DNA of 64,000 nt from Treponema ruminis (GCA_017161305.1 CP031518.1:2542001-2606000); one strand, 5' to 3'; positions 23,843 through 33,695 are shown, counted from the stretch's first letter. Made by a program: numbers and translations. The notes: generated from the sequence alone by a model not told the origin.

Positions 23843-25237
23843 CTATTTTGCTAAATTCACAAGCCACTTCTCCTTTTTAAGCCAGAAGTGGGCGATTGCG
23901 ATTTTGGGGATTTCCACGGCCTTGATAATCGCATACATTGCAACAGGACCAATCAGAGTAAACTTGGCCATGAAGAAGATTCCAGGAATAACGATGAAAA
24001 GATTACCGATTCCATCCACGAGCATTCCCATCATTGTGTCGCCGCCAGCCCTGCTCACCGAAAACTGTCCGTTTATGTAAACCCAAAGCGGCATATAAAG
24101 AGCCATCACAAAAACCATCCGCGAACAGATATTCTGGGATTCGAAGCTGAGCTTTCGGAATACGATTGGGACCAAAAACATGCAGCCCAAACCAACGATT
24201 GTAAAGAACAGTCCGAAAATTTTTGCACCATTTAAAAGCCAGACTTTTTCCTGGCGGGCCTTTTCGAGACTTCCACTGCCCAAGTCCTTGCCGATGATTA
24301 CGCCGGTTGCTGTACAGATTCCGCTGAAAGCCACAAAAAACAAGTTGGCGATTGCGAAACTTGCCGACATTCCCGAAACTACATCCGCACCACCCCTTCC
24401 ATTGTAAAGAGCCGTTGTGATTGTTTCAGCAAGTGCCCAGACCATTTCCGAGCACATTATCATCCATGCTTTTTTGAAAATTTCTTTGAAGAGACCGAAA
24501 TTCACGCGGAATAAATCGAAAAACTGAATTACGAAAGGCGGGCGTTTTTTTATCATGTAGAAAATGAATGCCAACATTTCAACCAGCCGAGCGATAACCG
24601 TGGCGATTGCGGCTCCCTGAACTTCCAGGCGGGGAAAACCGAAATGCCCGTAAATCAAAATGAAGTTGAGGACTGTGTTCACGACCGTAGCGATTACGGA
24701 AATCACGAGAGGCACGCGGACTTCACCAATTTCTCGCAGGGAAGATGAAATCATGGTTGAGATAATCCACGGAAGGCCCATGACGCCCATAATCCGCATA
24801 TATTTGACGCCCTCATCGAGAATCAATGCAGCCTGGGAGTTTCCCACAACCATAAAGCTCAGTATTTTGCGCGGAAAGACAAAACACGAAAGCATATAGA
24901 TTGAAAGCACACAAAATCCAGCCCAAAGCTTGAAGCAAAAAGCCTGCCTCATTCCGTTCTGATCTTTTGCCCCGGAATATTGGGTCATAAAAATGCCGCC
25001 AGCCATGCAGATTGTGTTGGCAAATACCATGAACATAAAAAGAATCTGCCCGCAAATATTTACGCCGGACATTTTTACGTCTCCGAGGCCGGAAACCATA
25101 AAATTGTCAATCAGAGAGACAAGATTCTGAATCAAAAGTTGAGCCATTACGGGAACAGCGATTTTGAGCGCATCAAGATAGAATGAAAATGAGCCAAAAC
25201 CGCTAAATAATCCGCATTTTTTTTGCAAAGACTGCAT
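23843..25237 (-). CDS. MATE family efflux transporter
   Basis: A 464-residue membrane protein with about twelve hydrophobic spans and the family start VMAQLLIQNLVSLIDNFMVS. The repeat of the two halves is visible. MATE proteins export drugs or metabolites using Na+ or H+. It converges with bioB; a short GGAGT/ACTCC hairpin lies between them. Confidence 0.87.
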   Translation of the reverse strand: MQSLQKKCGLFSGFGSFSFYLDALKIAVPVMAQLLIQNLVSLIDNFMVSGLGDVKMSGVNICGQILFMFMVFANTICMAGGIFMTQYSGAKDQNGMRQAFCFKLWAGFCVLSIYMLSCFVFPRKILSFMVVGNSQAALILDEGVKYMRIMGVMGLPWIISTMISSSLREIGEVRVPLVISVIATVVNTVLNFILIYGHFGFPRLEVQGAAIATVIARLVEMLAFIFYMIKKRPPFVIQFFDLFRVNFGLFKEIFKKAWMIMCSEMVWALAETITTALYNGRGGADVVSGMSASFAIANLFFVAFSGICTATGVIIGKDLGSGSLEKARQEKVWLLNGAKIFGLFFTIVGLGCMFLVPIVFRKLSFESQNICSRMVFVMALYMPLWVYINGQFSVSRAGGDTMMGMLVDGIGNLFIVIPGIFFMAKFTLIGPVAMYAIIKAVEIPKIAIAHFWLKKEKWLVNLAK

Positions 25238-25263
25238 ATCCTAAATCTAGCAGAAAAAATCTG

Positions 25264-25863
25264 CTAATTCAATGTGAACTTTACCGGGTATCGGTAACGT
25301 ACCGCGCAATTTTTTCCATTTGCGTTCGCAGGAACACATGTCACGCCCTCCAGAGCCTTTACGGCAGCCTGAGCAAAACCGTGGCCTGGGTCTTTCAGGA
25401 CTTTTATCTTCTTTATGGAGCCGTTTGAGTCGATGAAAAGCTCCAGATAGACCACGGCTTCGATTCCCTGTTTGAGTGCCATCGGCGGATAGACAATTCG
25501 CGAAAGCACTTCCCGGCTCGGGATAATCGGAACGGAAGAAATTTTGTGCTGAGGGAGATAGACAATTTCCTCACGCTCGACTACAACTTCTTCCTTTGTC
25601 TCCACGAAATTCTCAGAAGCCTTGGGCTGATTTGAAACAGTCACAACTTCCTTCTTTTCGACTGGAGCAGGCGGAGGCGGAACAAATTCCTGAACATCCA
25701 CGAGTTTAAAAACCTCGGCTTCCCTAAAATCAACAGTATCAATCTCTTCTTCTTTTGCTGTAAAATTGATGAAATAAAATGCCGCCAGATGAAGAAGAAG
25801 TGCGAAAGCGAAAAGTAACGGGCGGGCAAATCCTGAATATTTAGAAATTTTTTCTGCACTCAT
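25264..25863 (-). CDS. tonB: TonB energy-transducing protein
   Basis: A 199-residue protein with a single N-terminal membrane segment (PLLFAFALLLHLAAFYFI), a short Pro-rich linker (VPPPPAPVEKK) and a C-terminal TonB domain (YPPMALKQGIEAVVYLELF, ending YPVKFTLN). It carries inner-membrane energy to outer-membrane receptors. It is last in exbB-exbD-exbD-tonB, just after the second exbD, and its likely client is the receptor at 27453-29984. Confidence 0.88.
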   Translation of the reverse strand: MSAEKISKYSGFARPLLFAFALLLHLAAFYFINFTAKEEEIDTVDFREAEVFKLVDVQEFVPPPPAPVEKKEVVTVSNQPKASENFVETKEEVVVEREEIVYLPQHKISSVPIIPSREVLSRIVYPPMALKQGIEAVVYLELFIDSNGSIKKIKVLKDPGHGFAQAAVKALEGVTCVPANANGKNCAVRYRYPVKFTLN

Positions 25864-25874
25864 TTTTATATTCC

Positions 25875-26276
25875 TTATTTTTCCTTTACGACAAAACTTA
25901 CAACCCTGTGCTGAAGCGACTGCAAAACAGCGACCACCGAATTCACGTATTTGTAGGGCGTGTCCTTATCCGCAATCACATGAATCCGGACGGAAGGATT
26001 TTCTGCGATTGCAGCAACGATTGCCTTTTCCAGAGAAATTGAATCCAGCTCATTTCCGTCAGCTGAAATGATTCCGTTTTTCTGAACCCATATCTCAAAG
26101 TTTGAATCGGCCTGAGTCCGCTCCAGAACAGTGCTTTCCGAATAATTGATTTTCTCTTCATAACGCTGATTCATAAGGGAAATCAGCATGATGAAAATCA
26201 AAAGCAGGAAGCCGATGTCTGACATTGATGATGTTGTAATCGACGGATTCCGCCTTTTCATTTTTAGCTTGACCAT
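25875..26276 (-). CDS. exbD: ExbD-type proton channel subunit, copy 2
   Basis: A 133-residue ExbD/TolR protein. One membrane helix follows a cytoplasmic start and holds the proton-carrying aspartate (SMSDIGFLLLIFIML). The periplasmic part ends VVAVLQSLQHRVVSFVVKEK. It lies 12 bases after the other exbD gene; two ExbD-like genes beside one ExbB occur in many Bacteroidetes and spirochaete-like systems. Confidence 0.87.
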   Translation of the reverse strand: MVKLKMKRRNPSITTSSMSDIGFLLLIFIMLISLMNQRYEEKINYSESTVLERTQADSNFEIWVQKNGIISADGNELDSISLEKAIVAAIAENPSVRIHVIADKDTPYKYVNSVVAVLQSLQHRVVSFVVKEK

Positions 26277-26288
26277 AATTTACCTCGC

Positions 26289-26696
26289 TTAGCCCGCGTT
26301 TTCCATTCTGAACGAAAAGTTCTCGACTTTCAGCTTTCTTATCGTTGAAATCACATCTACGACACTCTGGTAGTGCGCGTCCGGTGAAATCGTAAGAAGG
26401 AATGTCATGTTCGGCCACTTCTGGAGCTTAGCCGTAACTTTTTGTGACAGCTCGTCAATGGCAACTTCGTTTCCTTCTATTAATATTCTTCCGTCCGCAA
26501 GCAGGCTGCATTTCAATATGTCCTCGGTATTAACCACAATCGGCTTTTCTTTTGAAGGAAGGTTCAGAAGGAAGCCCTTGTTCACGTTAAAGCCCGCAAT
26601 AACGATGAAGAAAATTATCAGCAGGAAGGAAAGGTCGTTCAAAGAACCAGAACTTCCCGCGTCCTCAACATTATGCCGTACAAAGCGTTTTATCAT
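26289..26696 (-). CDS. exbD: ExbD-type proton channel subunit, copy 1
   Basis: A 135-residue ExbD/TolR protein. The helix aspartate is seen in SLNDLSFLLIIFFIVIAG. The periplasmic domain has DGRILIEGNEVAIDEL and ends with a basic stretch. It lies 22 bases downstream of exbB. Confidence 0.87.
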   Translation of the reverse strand: MIKRFVRHNVEDAGSSGSLNDLSFLLIIFFIVIAGFNVNKGFLLNLPSKEKPIVVNTEDILKCSLLADGRILIEGNEVAIDELSQKVTAKLQKWPNMTFLLTISPDAHYQSVVDVISTIRKLKVENFSFRMENAG

Positions 26697-26718
26697 CTCT
26701 TTGTTCCCCGCTTGTCAG

Positions 26719-27354
26719 TCAAATGGCCTTTGCTTCGATTAACTCTGGAACCAGATCATTGATTGCCTTTGAAGTCTCTGCCGCAAACTTGTCGATTTTC
26801 TGAATCAGGAGATTGTATGCGACGAGGGCGACGATTGCAATAATCAGACCGAAAACAGTTGTAATCAAAGCCTCGTAAATGCCGCCTGCAACGAGCTGTG
26901 CGTTTACGTCCGTTGCCTCTGCGATTGACTTGAAGGCTCCAATCATGCCCGAAACTGTTCCCAAAAATCCTGCGAGCGGTGCAAGTGAAGAAAGAGCTGT
27001 GAGATAGTTGAATCCGTTCTCCATTCGGCGAAGTCGTTCCTGAGCCTCGCTTTCTGCGGCGCGCTCCATTCGGCTCTCACCGTATTTTGCGTTCTGCAGG
27101 AGTGCAAGAAGAACTGATGCAACTGTCTGTTTGTGTGTGCAGGAAGCCAGAAATTCCTCGGCCTCTTCTTTTTTGCCCTGCTGCAAGTAATCCATGATTT
27201 TGTTTCGGATAGGCGCGACCTTACAGTTGTGCCATGCAAGATAAATGCAGCGTTCGATTACGATAGCGATTGTCGCCACAGAAAAAGCAAGGAGAACCCA
27301 CATGAAAGGGCCGCCGAGCTTGAACAATTCGATTAAACTAAAACCTTTTTCCAT
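26719..27354 (-). CDS. exbB: ExbB/TolQ-type proton channel protein
   Basis: A 211-residue MotA/TolQ/ExbB protein with three membrane segments. The conserved block GFLGTVSGMIGAFKSIAEAT followed by a hydrophobic span (ALITTVFGLIIAIVALVAYN) is diagnostic. I chose the ATG at 27354, which has AAGGAG seven bases upstream. It heads exbB-exbD-exbD-tonB and is preceded by an ECF-type promoter. Confidence 0.88.
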   Translation of the reverse strand: MEKGFSLIELFKLGGPFMWVLLAFSVATIAIVIERCIYLAWHNCKVAPIRNKIMDYLQQGKKEEAEEFLASCTHKQTVASVLLALLQNAKYGESRMERAAESEAQERLRRMENGFNYLTALSSLAPLAGFLGTVSGMIGAFKSIAEATDVNAQLVAGGIYEALITTVFGLIIAIVALVAYNLLIQKIDKFAAETSKAINDLVPELIEAKAI

Positions 27355-27390
27355 TTTTTTACTCCTTAGCAAGTCAACGTTATCGGCTTG

Positions 27391-27434
27391 TTAATTATAA
27401 GACACTCCGGAACGGCCGAAGTGTCACTTTTTTT
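27391..27434 (-). promoter_or_regulatory. ECF-type promoter of the exb-tonB operon
   Basis: Minus strand: an A-tract, GTGACA (27422-27427), 16 bases, GTGTCT (27400-27405) and then TATAATTAAC. Agrees with 30001-30041 and 33696-33738 in both boxes and in spacer length. Confidence 0.7.
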
Positions 27435-27452
27435 AAGCAAATTTTGTATTTT

Positions 27453-29984
27453 TTAGAACTTTACTTTCATGCCGACCGACGGAATCGGGATTCCCATGTT
27501 GAAATCAGCAGATTCTGCAACATCGCTCATTTCGCCTGTGTATTTGTTGAATGATTTGTCGCCTTTTGGTGAATAGAGATTTACAAATACATCCTGGAGC
27601 GCGAAATAGAATTCCCATGAAGTCTTGTCGTTGTTTGATTTCCACTCGTAAGCAATTCGCAAGTCAATCGGGCATGAAATCTGATTTCGCAAAGTATCGC
27701 TGTAGAATGAGCTTCGTGTGTAACGCTGGATAACAGTTCCGTCATCCAATCTTGCGGCATAGCATCCAACATCGCCAACTTTGTCCTTTGGTGCACCGGT
27801 CGCAAGAGTGCCTTTTACCGTGAAAGTCCAGTTTTTTCTAAAATGCCAGTTTGATACGAGATTCAATGTGTGGAATCTGTGGTAGCGCGGATAATACCAT
27901 TCATCAAGAGGATCGCCGTACATTGAGTTCGGAGCATAAACGCCGCTCTTGATTCCAGCCGGATTTTTCATTCTTGCCCAGCTGAATGAGTAAGAAAGAT
28001 AACCGTCCCATGCTCCGCCAGCCTTTTTCTCAATCATCGAATCAATTCCGAATACATGGCCCTTTCCGTTTGAATCGGCACGAATTGCAACGTCCTGGAA
28101 GTTGCTGCTGGCATCCGTAGAAGAATATGCATAGATTCGAGAAAGGTAGTAGCGGTAGTAAGACTCAAGCTTGAAATTCCAGCCGCTTTTCAAATCAACG
28201 TTTGTGCCAAGGACACTGAAAATTGCCCGGTTCGAATGCATCTCAAAGCTTTCAAGTCCCATGTCCTTTGTGAAAATCATTGTTTCGCGAGGGATTGAAA
28301 CGAAGAGGCCTGAGCCCGCCGTGAATGAAACCTTGTCAAAGAGGCTGGTATTTCTCCACGGAGTATAGGTGACCGAAGCACGCGGGCAGACATCAGGAAT
28401 GAAATTCATGGTATAGTCGTCGCCGCTGTTCCTCAGGCTGATGAATTCACCGCGCACGCCAAGTTCAGACTGGATCAAATCATTGTCGTTGCCGAAAGTC
28501 CAGCAGAGGAAGGCCGCGTGATCATAAATACAGTTTCCGTCACTTACGCTTGAATAATCCACCCGCCTGAAAAGATTTGTGCCATTGATTTCGATGTCAG
28601 TCCAGCCGTTCTGCTTTTCAGTAGTTTTTGCAGTTGAGAAAGTTTCTTCAACTCCGACGCAGAGGTGATTTCTCTCAGTCAGCTCGATTTCTGACTCAAG
28701 TCGTCCTGAAACAAGGTGATTGTCAATTTTTTCAGTAATCTGTGACTTCAATTCAGGAATATTGTATGAGCCTCCGTTTTTTACACCCGGGAAGGCAGAA
28801 CCGTACTTGCTTACGAATTCATCGTTGTACTTGATCGAGCCGCTTTCCGTAACGTTCATGTCCATATCCTCAAACATTCCGTTGTAGGCGAAATTTCCGT
28901 GGAAAAGCAATTTATCGTTCGCAAGATATTTTACGTTGATGCCGCCAAGTGCCTGATAAATGTCGTAATCCATAATTGCCTTTGTTTTCAGTCCGTCTTT
29001 TTCTTCAGTCTGATTCATTTCAAGGCCGTCACTTCCGAAGAAGCCGATTACAGAAACAAAAAGCTCAGGAGTCGGTGTAAGGTTTGTCTTCATGAAGACA
29101 TCGCGGATGTATGGAGCCCGCTTGATTGAATCAAGGTCGCTGCTGCCCATTTTCTTGAAGGCCCAGACGACAGGATCAAGATAGCTGACATGAGCTCCGA
29201 GAAGCATTCCGCCCACATCCTTGCCAAAAGGAATCTGGGCAAAGGCATCGGCACAGGTCGTTGAATATCCTGCATTTAAGTGGAAATTTTCATAGTCAGG
29301 TGTAATTGTCGTTGCTTCAAGAAGACCTGCGCTGGCACGGCCATACTTTGCAGAAAATACGCCGTTTGAAAGCTTGATTGTGTCAGTCATTGACGGATTG
29401 AAGATTGAAACTCCACCGCCCCAGTGCCAAGGGAAGATTGTGTACATTCCGTCGAGCAGGCAGGCTGCTTCTCTTGGATCACCTCCACGGATTGAAGGCT
29501 CGCTGCCCCAGGCTCCGCTGAAAGAAACTCCTGGCAAAGTGCGGATTGAAGCCATACAGTCCTCTGCGATACCGATGTTCGCCGTCGTGTGCATCTGCTC
29601 TTTTGACATTACTGTCGCAACACCGATTTTTTCCTCTTTTTTCTCAGGAGCCGCACGGTTTACGACAAGTTCCTTACCCTCGATTACGTCAGCGATGCTC
29701 ATATAGATTGTCAGGCTCTCGTCTGTAGAAGAAAATTTTACGCTGCCATCGCGGTAGCCGGGGAATTTTGCCTTGACGGATCCGGAAGTAACTGAATCAG
29801 GAATAGAAAGAAGGACATTTCCGTCCTCGTCGGCAATTTCTGTGATTTTGGGGTCGGACTCTAAAGATACTTTTGCTCCCTCAAGCGGGAAATCCAAATC
29901 TTTGTCCATGACTGTGATTTTCAGCCCGTCTGCGAAAAGAAAGGCAGCTGAAAATGCAATGATTAATGTGACAATTTTTTTCAT
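27453..29984 (-). CDS. TonB-dependent outer-membrane receptor
   Basis: An 843-residue receptor. A signal peptide (ends FLFADG) is followed by a carboxypeptidase-regulatory-like domain (about residues 22-105), the plug (VMSKEQM, then IRTLPGVSFSGAWGSEPSIRGGDPR, about 120-220) and a long beta-barrel that ends in hydrophobic/aromatic VGMKVKF. The usual plug motif GG.PRE..LLDG is visible. It imports a scarce large nutrient with energy from ExbBD-TonB, whose operon is downstream. It has its own ECF-type promoter. The substrate is unknown. Confidence 0.87.
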   Translation of the reverse strand: MKKIVTLIIAFSAAFLFADGLKITVMDKDLDFPLEGAKVSLESDPKITEIADEDGNVLLSIPDSVTSGSVKAKFPGYRDGSVKFSSTDESLTIYMSIADVIEGKELVVNRAAPEKKEEKIGVATVMSKEQMHTTANIGIAEDCMASIRTLPGVSFSGAWGSEPSIRGGDPREAACLLDGMYTIFPWHWGGGVSIFNPSMTDTIKLSNGVFSAKYGRASAGLLEATTITPDYENFHLNAGYSTTCADAFAQIPFGKDVGGMLLGAHVSYLDPVVWAFKKMGSSDLDSIKRAPYIRDVFMKTNLTPTPELFVSVIGFFGSDGLEMNQTEEKDGLKTKAIMDYDIYQALGGINVKYLANDKLLFHGNFAYNGMFEDMDMNVTESGSIKYNDEFVSKYGSAFPGVKNGGSYNIPELKSQITEKIDNHLVSGRLESEIELTERNHLCVGVEETFSTAKTTEKQNGWTDIEINGTNLFRRVDYSSVSDGNCIYDHAAFLCWTFGNDNDLIQSELGVRGEFISLRNSGDDYTMNFIPDVCPRASVTYTPWRNTSLFDKVSFTAGSGLFVSIPRETMIFTKDMGLESFEMHSNRAIFSVLGTNVDLKSGWNFKLESYYRYYLSRIYAYSSTDASSNFQDVAIRADSNGKGHVFGIDSMIEKKAGGAWDGYLSYSFSWARMKNPAGIKSGVYAPNSMYGDPLDEWYYPRYHRFHTLNLVSNWHFRKNWTFTVKGTLATGAPKDKVGDVGCYAARLDDGTVIQRYTRSSFYSDTLRNQISCPIDLRIAYEWKSNNDKTSWEFYFALQDVFVNLYSPKGDKSFNKYTGEMSDVAESADFNMGIPIPSVGMKVKF

Positions 29985-30000
29985 TTTGATAACCTCGTTG

Positions 30001-30041
30001 CTTATTAGACACCCGAGGTCATCAAAACTGTTACTTTTTTT
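30001..30041 (-). promoter_or_regulatory. ECF-type promoter of the TonB-dependent receptor
   Basis: Minus strand: A8, GTAACA (30029-30034), 16 bases, GTGTCT (30007-30012), then AATAAGC. One base of the -35 differs from the other two copies. Confidence 0.68.
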
Positions 30042-30055
30042 TACATCAGATTTTT

Positions 30056-32392
30056 TTAGTTGACTGAAAAACGGACGCCGAAATCGATTTCCGGGTAGAG
30101 TTTCATGTCACTGGCATCGATTTTGAGCTTGTTTTCGGTGTGCTCAAAGGCTTCGGCATTTTTTTCGTATTCAATTGCAAACAATATGCCGCCGAAAAAC
30201 TGAAGATGCTGAAGCGGCGTAAATCCGATTGAAAAGCGTACTGACGGGAAGAAATGAGTCTTGTACTCAAAAACGTCGTCCTCATCATCGCCTTTTGCCC
30301 GGGCTTCTGCCTTTTCTTTTTCGATAGTAGCATCATCCTTTTTGGCAGTTACGAAATTTGCCAGCCATTCAACATCGAAATTGAATTTGTCCACACAGAG
30401 GCGGCTGCCAAGTCCTGCGATATAAAAGGCGTCCTTTTCCTCATCAATCCATTTTCCGAAAGCATTTTCGCGTGCGACAGATGCACCCAGAACAGTGTAG
30501 AGGCTTTTTGCTCCCGAATTGAGGGTGTAGCGCAAGTTGTCATTTGAAGTATAGGAAAGGCCGAATTCAAGAATGCCGTTTTTCGAGATATTCAAAAGGC
30601 CCAGCTGAACTCCATTGTATTCGCCAGCGATATTGACCACGCCAATCTGAACCAGTCCGTCAGGAGAATCTTTCGCAATGTTTACGACTCCGGACAACTG
30701 ACAGCCACGGAAATTCCCGGCATAGTTGGCGATACCTGCAAGCTGGAAGCCCTCAAAGTCATCGGCCTTATTCAAGATGCCGGCTGCCTGAAAGCCCCTG
30801 GTCTTTTTTGCCACGTTGAAGATGCCCGCCGCCTGCATACCGGTCAAATCATGGGAAACGTTAAAGATTCCTGCGGCCTGTAAGCCCTCTACATCATGGG
30901 CGCTGTCAAAAATTCCTGCCGCCTGCAAGCCCATCATGTCTTTCGTAACGTTGAAGATTCCGCTCGCCTGAACGCCTTTTAAATTTTCCGCCTGATTAAA
31001 AATTGACGTGTACTGAAGACCCTCAACATAAGCCGCGCGGTTGGCAAAATAGCTGAACTGAAGGCCACGCATATAGTCAGCCTCGTTGAGGCCAAATGCC
31101 AGCATGGCTCCGTTTGCCTTGTAAACTTTTGAGTGCAATAAGCCCAGAGAAAATGAAGTCACTACCCTTTTGTTGTAACCCCTTGAAAGTTCATTGTTAA
31201 TCAGGGAGAACTCAACAGGAACATAGACTTCCTCTTCCGACAAATCCAGATGGAAGCCGATTATATCATCAGCAAGAGAGCTTTCTTCATCGTCCTTAGA
31301 TTTTTTATCCGCAGGATTTTCTCCACGGAGACGGTGAAAGGCGGCCGCAACCGGCATCAATGAATTTGGTGAAAGCTCGTAGATTTTTCCTGAATTAAGC
31401 TGGAAGGAGCCCTGCAAAGTCGCACCCTTTCCGATCAAGGTTGCCCCGTACTCGCCTTTTTCAAGAGCCAGGTAAAGGGGATTGTCATTCAGCTTGTTGA
31501 TTTCAGAAACCAGCTTGCCGTTTTTGTCGCGGAGAATCAGCCGGCCCTTCAAATCAGGAGTCAGCATTACGATACTGTCAGAATTTGAAATATCCGAAAG
31601 AACCAGGTCGCCTGAACCTACAAGAGTGATGTTATAGTTTGGATGCTGGGGACCAACCGTGCTGTTCTCAGTTTTTGAAAGAGTCTCGCTAAAGGCATAT
31701 GAATAAAGCTCGTTCAAAGTGACTTTTTTATCGCCTGAACTGTCAGCAGCACCACGCAAGCCTGTGAGCATTGCATTGGTAAAGAAGGAAGAGCCGATTT
31801 CGTCTGATTCCTGGGAAAATTCCTGGGAAGAGCTTGAAGAAAGATAGGCATGGCCCTTTACGACAGCTGAATCATCAACGAGGAAGGGCTTTTGCTTTTG
31901 GCCGCCCTTGGTTCGGATGAAATTTCCTGAATAGCATGAATCAAGGATAACGACGTGAACGTCACTTGGAACATTTGTAATGGCCGCCTTTAATTCTGAA
32001 TATGAATAGCTTGATTTTCCCAGCAGCAGGGCACTTTCATCAGAATGTCCTGAATAATAGAAGAGAAATTCAGAGCGCTTTGACTTATGCTTGTTGGCGT
32101 TTATCATTGAAGATACTGACTCCATGGCATCGTCCAAATCAGAGCGGGTCGGATCGAGCAGGAGGATTCCGTTGGTCTGAGGAATGCCGCCAATCTCGGA
32201 CATTGTTTTCTTGAAGGCAATGGCGTCTGTTCCGGCATACAAAAGCCTCTGGTGCTCCTTGCCGCCATTATTTGAGCCGATGAAAATCGCATAACGCTCT
32301 ACACCTGAAGCCGAGTTTTCATTATTCTGGGCAAAAAGTGAAGATGAAACGAATATAGTCAGTGCTGTCAGGGCAATTTTCAATTTTTTCAT
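30056..32392 (-). CDS. Secreted caspase-like protease with surface repeats
   Basis: A 778-residue protein. A signal peptide (ends SSLFAQ) is followed by a caspase/C14 domain with the catalytic dyad H116 (YYSGHSDE) and C153 (ILDSCYSG). From about residue 420 there are tandem repeats of about 20 residues, such as GLQAAGIFNVSHDLTGMQ, like the surface repeats of the LA_2272 family in Leptospira. The C-terminal part looks like a beta-barrel and ends GVRFSVN. It probably sits at the outer membrane and cleaves a protein there. It follows the anti-sigma-like gene by 24 bases in the sigma factor operon. Its target is unknown. Confidence 0.8.
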   Translation of the reverse strand: MKKLKIALTALTIFVSSSLFAQNNENSASGVERYAIFIGSNNGGKEHQRLLYAGTDAIAFKKTMSEIGGIPQTNGILLLDPTRSDLDDAMESVSSMINANKHKSKRSEFLFYYSGHSDESALLLGKSSYSYSELKAAITNVPSDVHVVILDSCYSGNFIRTKGGQKQKPFLVDDSAVVKGHAYLSSSSSQEFSQESDEIGSSFFTNAMLTGLRGAADSSGDKKVTLNELYSYAFSETLSKTENSTVGPQHPNYNITLVGSGDLVLSDISNSDSIVMLTPDLKGRLILRDKNGKLVSEINKLNDNPLYLALEKGEYGATLIGKGATLQGSFQLNSGKIYELSPNSLMPVAAAFHRLRGENPADKKSKDDEESSLADDIIGFHLDLSEEEVYVPVEFSLINNELSRGYNKRVVTSFSLGLLHSKVYKANGAMLAFGLNEADYMRGLQFSYFANRAAYVEGLQYTSIFNQAENLKGVQASGIFNVTKDMMGLQAAGIFDSAHDVEGLQAAGIFNVSHDLTGMQAAGIFNVAKKTRGFQAAGILNKADDFEGFQLAGIANYAGNFRGCQLSGVVNIAKDSPDGLVQIGVVNIAGEYNGVQLGLLNISKNGILEFGLSYTSNDNLRYTLNSGAKSLYTVLGASVARENAFGKWIDEEKDAFYIAGLGSRLCVDKFNFDVEWLANFVTAKKDDATIEKEKAEARAKGDDEDDVFEYKTHFFPSVRFSIGFTPLQHLQFFGGILFAIEYEKNAEAFEHTENKLKIDASDMKLYPEIDFGVRFSVN

Positions 32393-32416
32393 TTTGGAAT
32401 TCTCCCCTACCTTTTG

Positions 32417-33175
32417 TTATTTTTTGTTCAGGACGAAAATTGAGCCGTCACAACCTTTTGGAAGATATGAACCTTTTTTGAGGAAGTCCACGCTGTATGA
32501 ATCTTTATTGATTTTTTCGATATTGGACAAATCAAATTCATTTTTTGAGGCCACGAAGATAAAGCACTCGTAGTCAGGAGCATTATCAAGCGAGTATGAA
32601 AATGGAAGGGGCACTTCTTCGCCGGTTTTCTCAAGTTTCTGAGCCTTCCATGAATTTTCCGGGTAGTGGCGTGTGACGTTTCCGTTTCCATCCACGCTGA
32701 AAATAAGGCCGTAATTGTAAAGGCCAGGCGTATATGTAATCTGAATCAAATCGTTTTCAGAAGCCGCTTCCCCGTTTTTGAGGATAATCGCTTCGTTGCC
32801 GCTCTGACGGTAAAGCTTAATCTGATGGTGACCATTTCCCTTGATTCTTACAAGACCTGATTCATCTGCGCCAGAAAAATTCCTGATGACGAGGGGGCTG
32901 GCCAGGGCCAGGGCAAGCATGGCAGCCAGAGAAAACTTCCAGACAGGAGCCGGAGCCTTTTTTGCAGGCTGGCTGACCTTGTTTTTTTCGGCAAAGGCCT
33001 TTTCAATGATTTTATCCTGCATCTCGTCAGCCGGATACATTGCCAGAATTTGCTCGTTTGACTCCCGAAGTTCTGCAAGAGCAGCCTGGAGTTCTTCCTT
33101 TCCATATTTTTCGTAGTAGTCTTTTTCTTTTTTCTCACCAAGGAGAATTTCTTCTAATAACAACTGTGGAATCAT
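32417..33175 (-). CDS. Anti-sigma-like single-span membrane protein
   Basis: A 252-residue protein: a cytoplasmic, charged N-terminal helix region (residues 1-75), one membrane segment (FSLAAMLALALASPLVI) and an extracytoplasmic domain with KGNGHHQIKLYRQSG and a DUF4384-like stretch (ENDLIQITYTPGLYNYGLIF). Its start overlaps the end of the sigma factor gene (ATGA), the usual order of ECF sigma and anti-sigma genes. It likely holds the sigma factor at the membrane until a signal arrives. No zinc-binding anti-sigma motif is seen. Confidence 0.68.
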   Translation of the reverse strand: MIPQLLLEEILLGEKKEKDYYEKYGKEELQAALAELRESNEQILAMYPADEMQDKIIEKAFAEKNKVSQPAKKAPAPVWKFSLAAMLALALASPLVIRNFSGADESGLVRIKGNGHHQIKLYRQSGNEAIILKNGEAASENDLIQITYTPGLYNYGLIFSVDGNGNVTRHYPENSWKAQKLEKTGEEVPLPFSYSLDNAPDYECFIFVASKNEFDLSNIEKINKDSYSVDFLKKGSYLPKGCDGSIFVLNKK

Positions 33176-33675
33176 ATACGCCCCCTGTTCAAATAATTCA
33201 TGGAATACTTTTTTAACTCGGCAATTCTTTTGCGGACCCCTGATACAGACATTCCCACTTGCCCGGCGGTCTCTTCAAGCGTGAGTCCGTCAACAAAATG
33301 AATCGTCGCTATTAGCGCGTCTTTTGAATCCCGGCCTGCAAAAATGTTTTCAAGAATAATTCCCGCCTCGATTTTGTCGCGTTCAATTTCTGAAAAATCG
33401 TCCGCTATCGTTTCGGAAATGATCTCGAAATCAGGACCTGCACGCAATTTGTCTGACCTGATTTTGTTAAGGCAAATTCTTGTCGCCGTCACATAAAAAA
33501 GGCTGGCACAGGCATCTTTGATTTTGCATTTGCTGTCAAGAATACGAAGAAAGACATCCTGCATGGCATCGAGGGCTTTTTCCTCATCCTTAAGGATTGC
33601 CCGGCATCGCCTCAAGACCATGGGACCGTACTTTTGATACAGTTCAGCAAAATCACGGTTAGTTAAAGTCTTCAT
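33172..33675 (-). CDS. ECF family RNA polymerase sigma factor
   Basis: A 167-residue sigma-70 family protein: region 2 at residues 10-75 (EKALDAMQDVFLRIL) and region 4 at about 120-160 (DGLTLEETAGQVGMSVSGVRKRI). The length is that of ECF factors. The promoter at 33696-33738 precedes it and matches those before the receptor and exbB, which suggests self-activation and a regulon of three units. Confidence 0.87.
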   Translation of the reverse strand: MKTLTNRDFAELYQKYGPMVLRRCRAILKDEEKALDAMQDVFLRILDSKCKIKDACASLFYVTATRICLNKIRSDKLRAGPDFEIISETIADDFSEIERDKIEAGIILENIFAGRDSKDALIATIHFVDGLTLEETAGQVGMSVSGVRKRIAELKKYSMNYLNRGRI

Positions 33676-33695
33676 TGCTGTAAATAACTCCGTTA

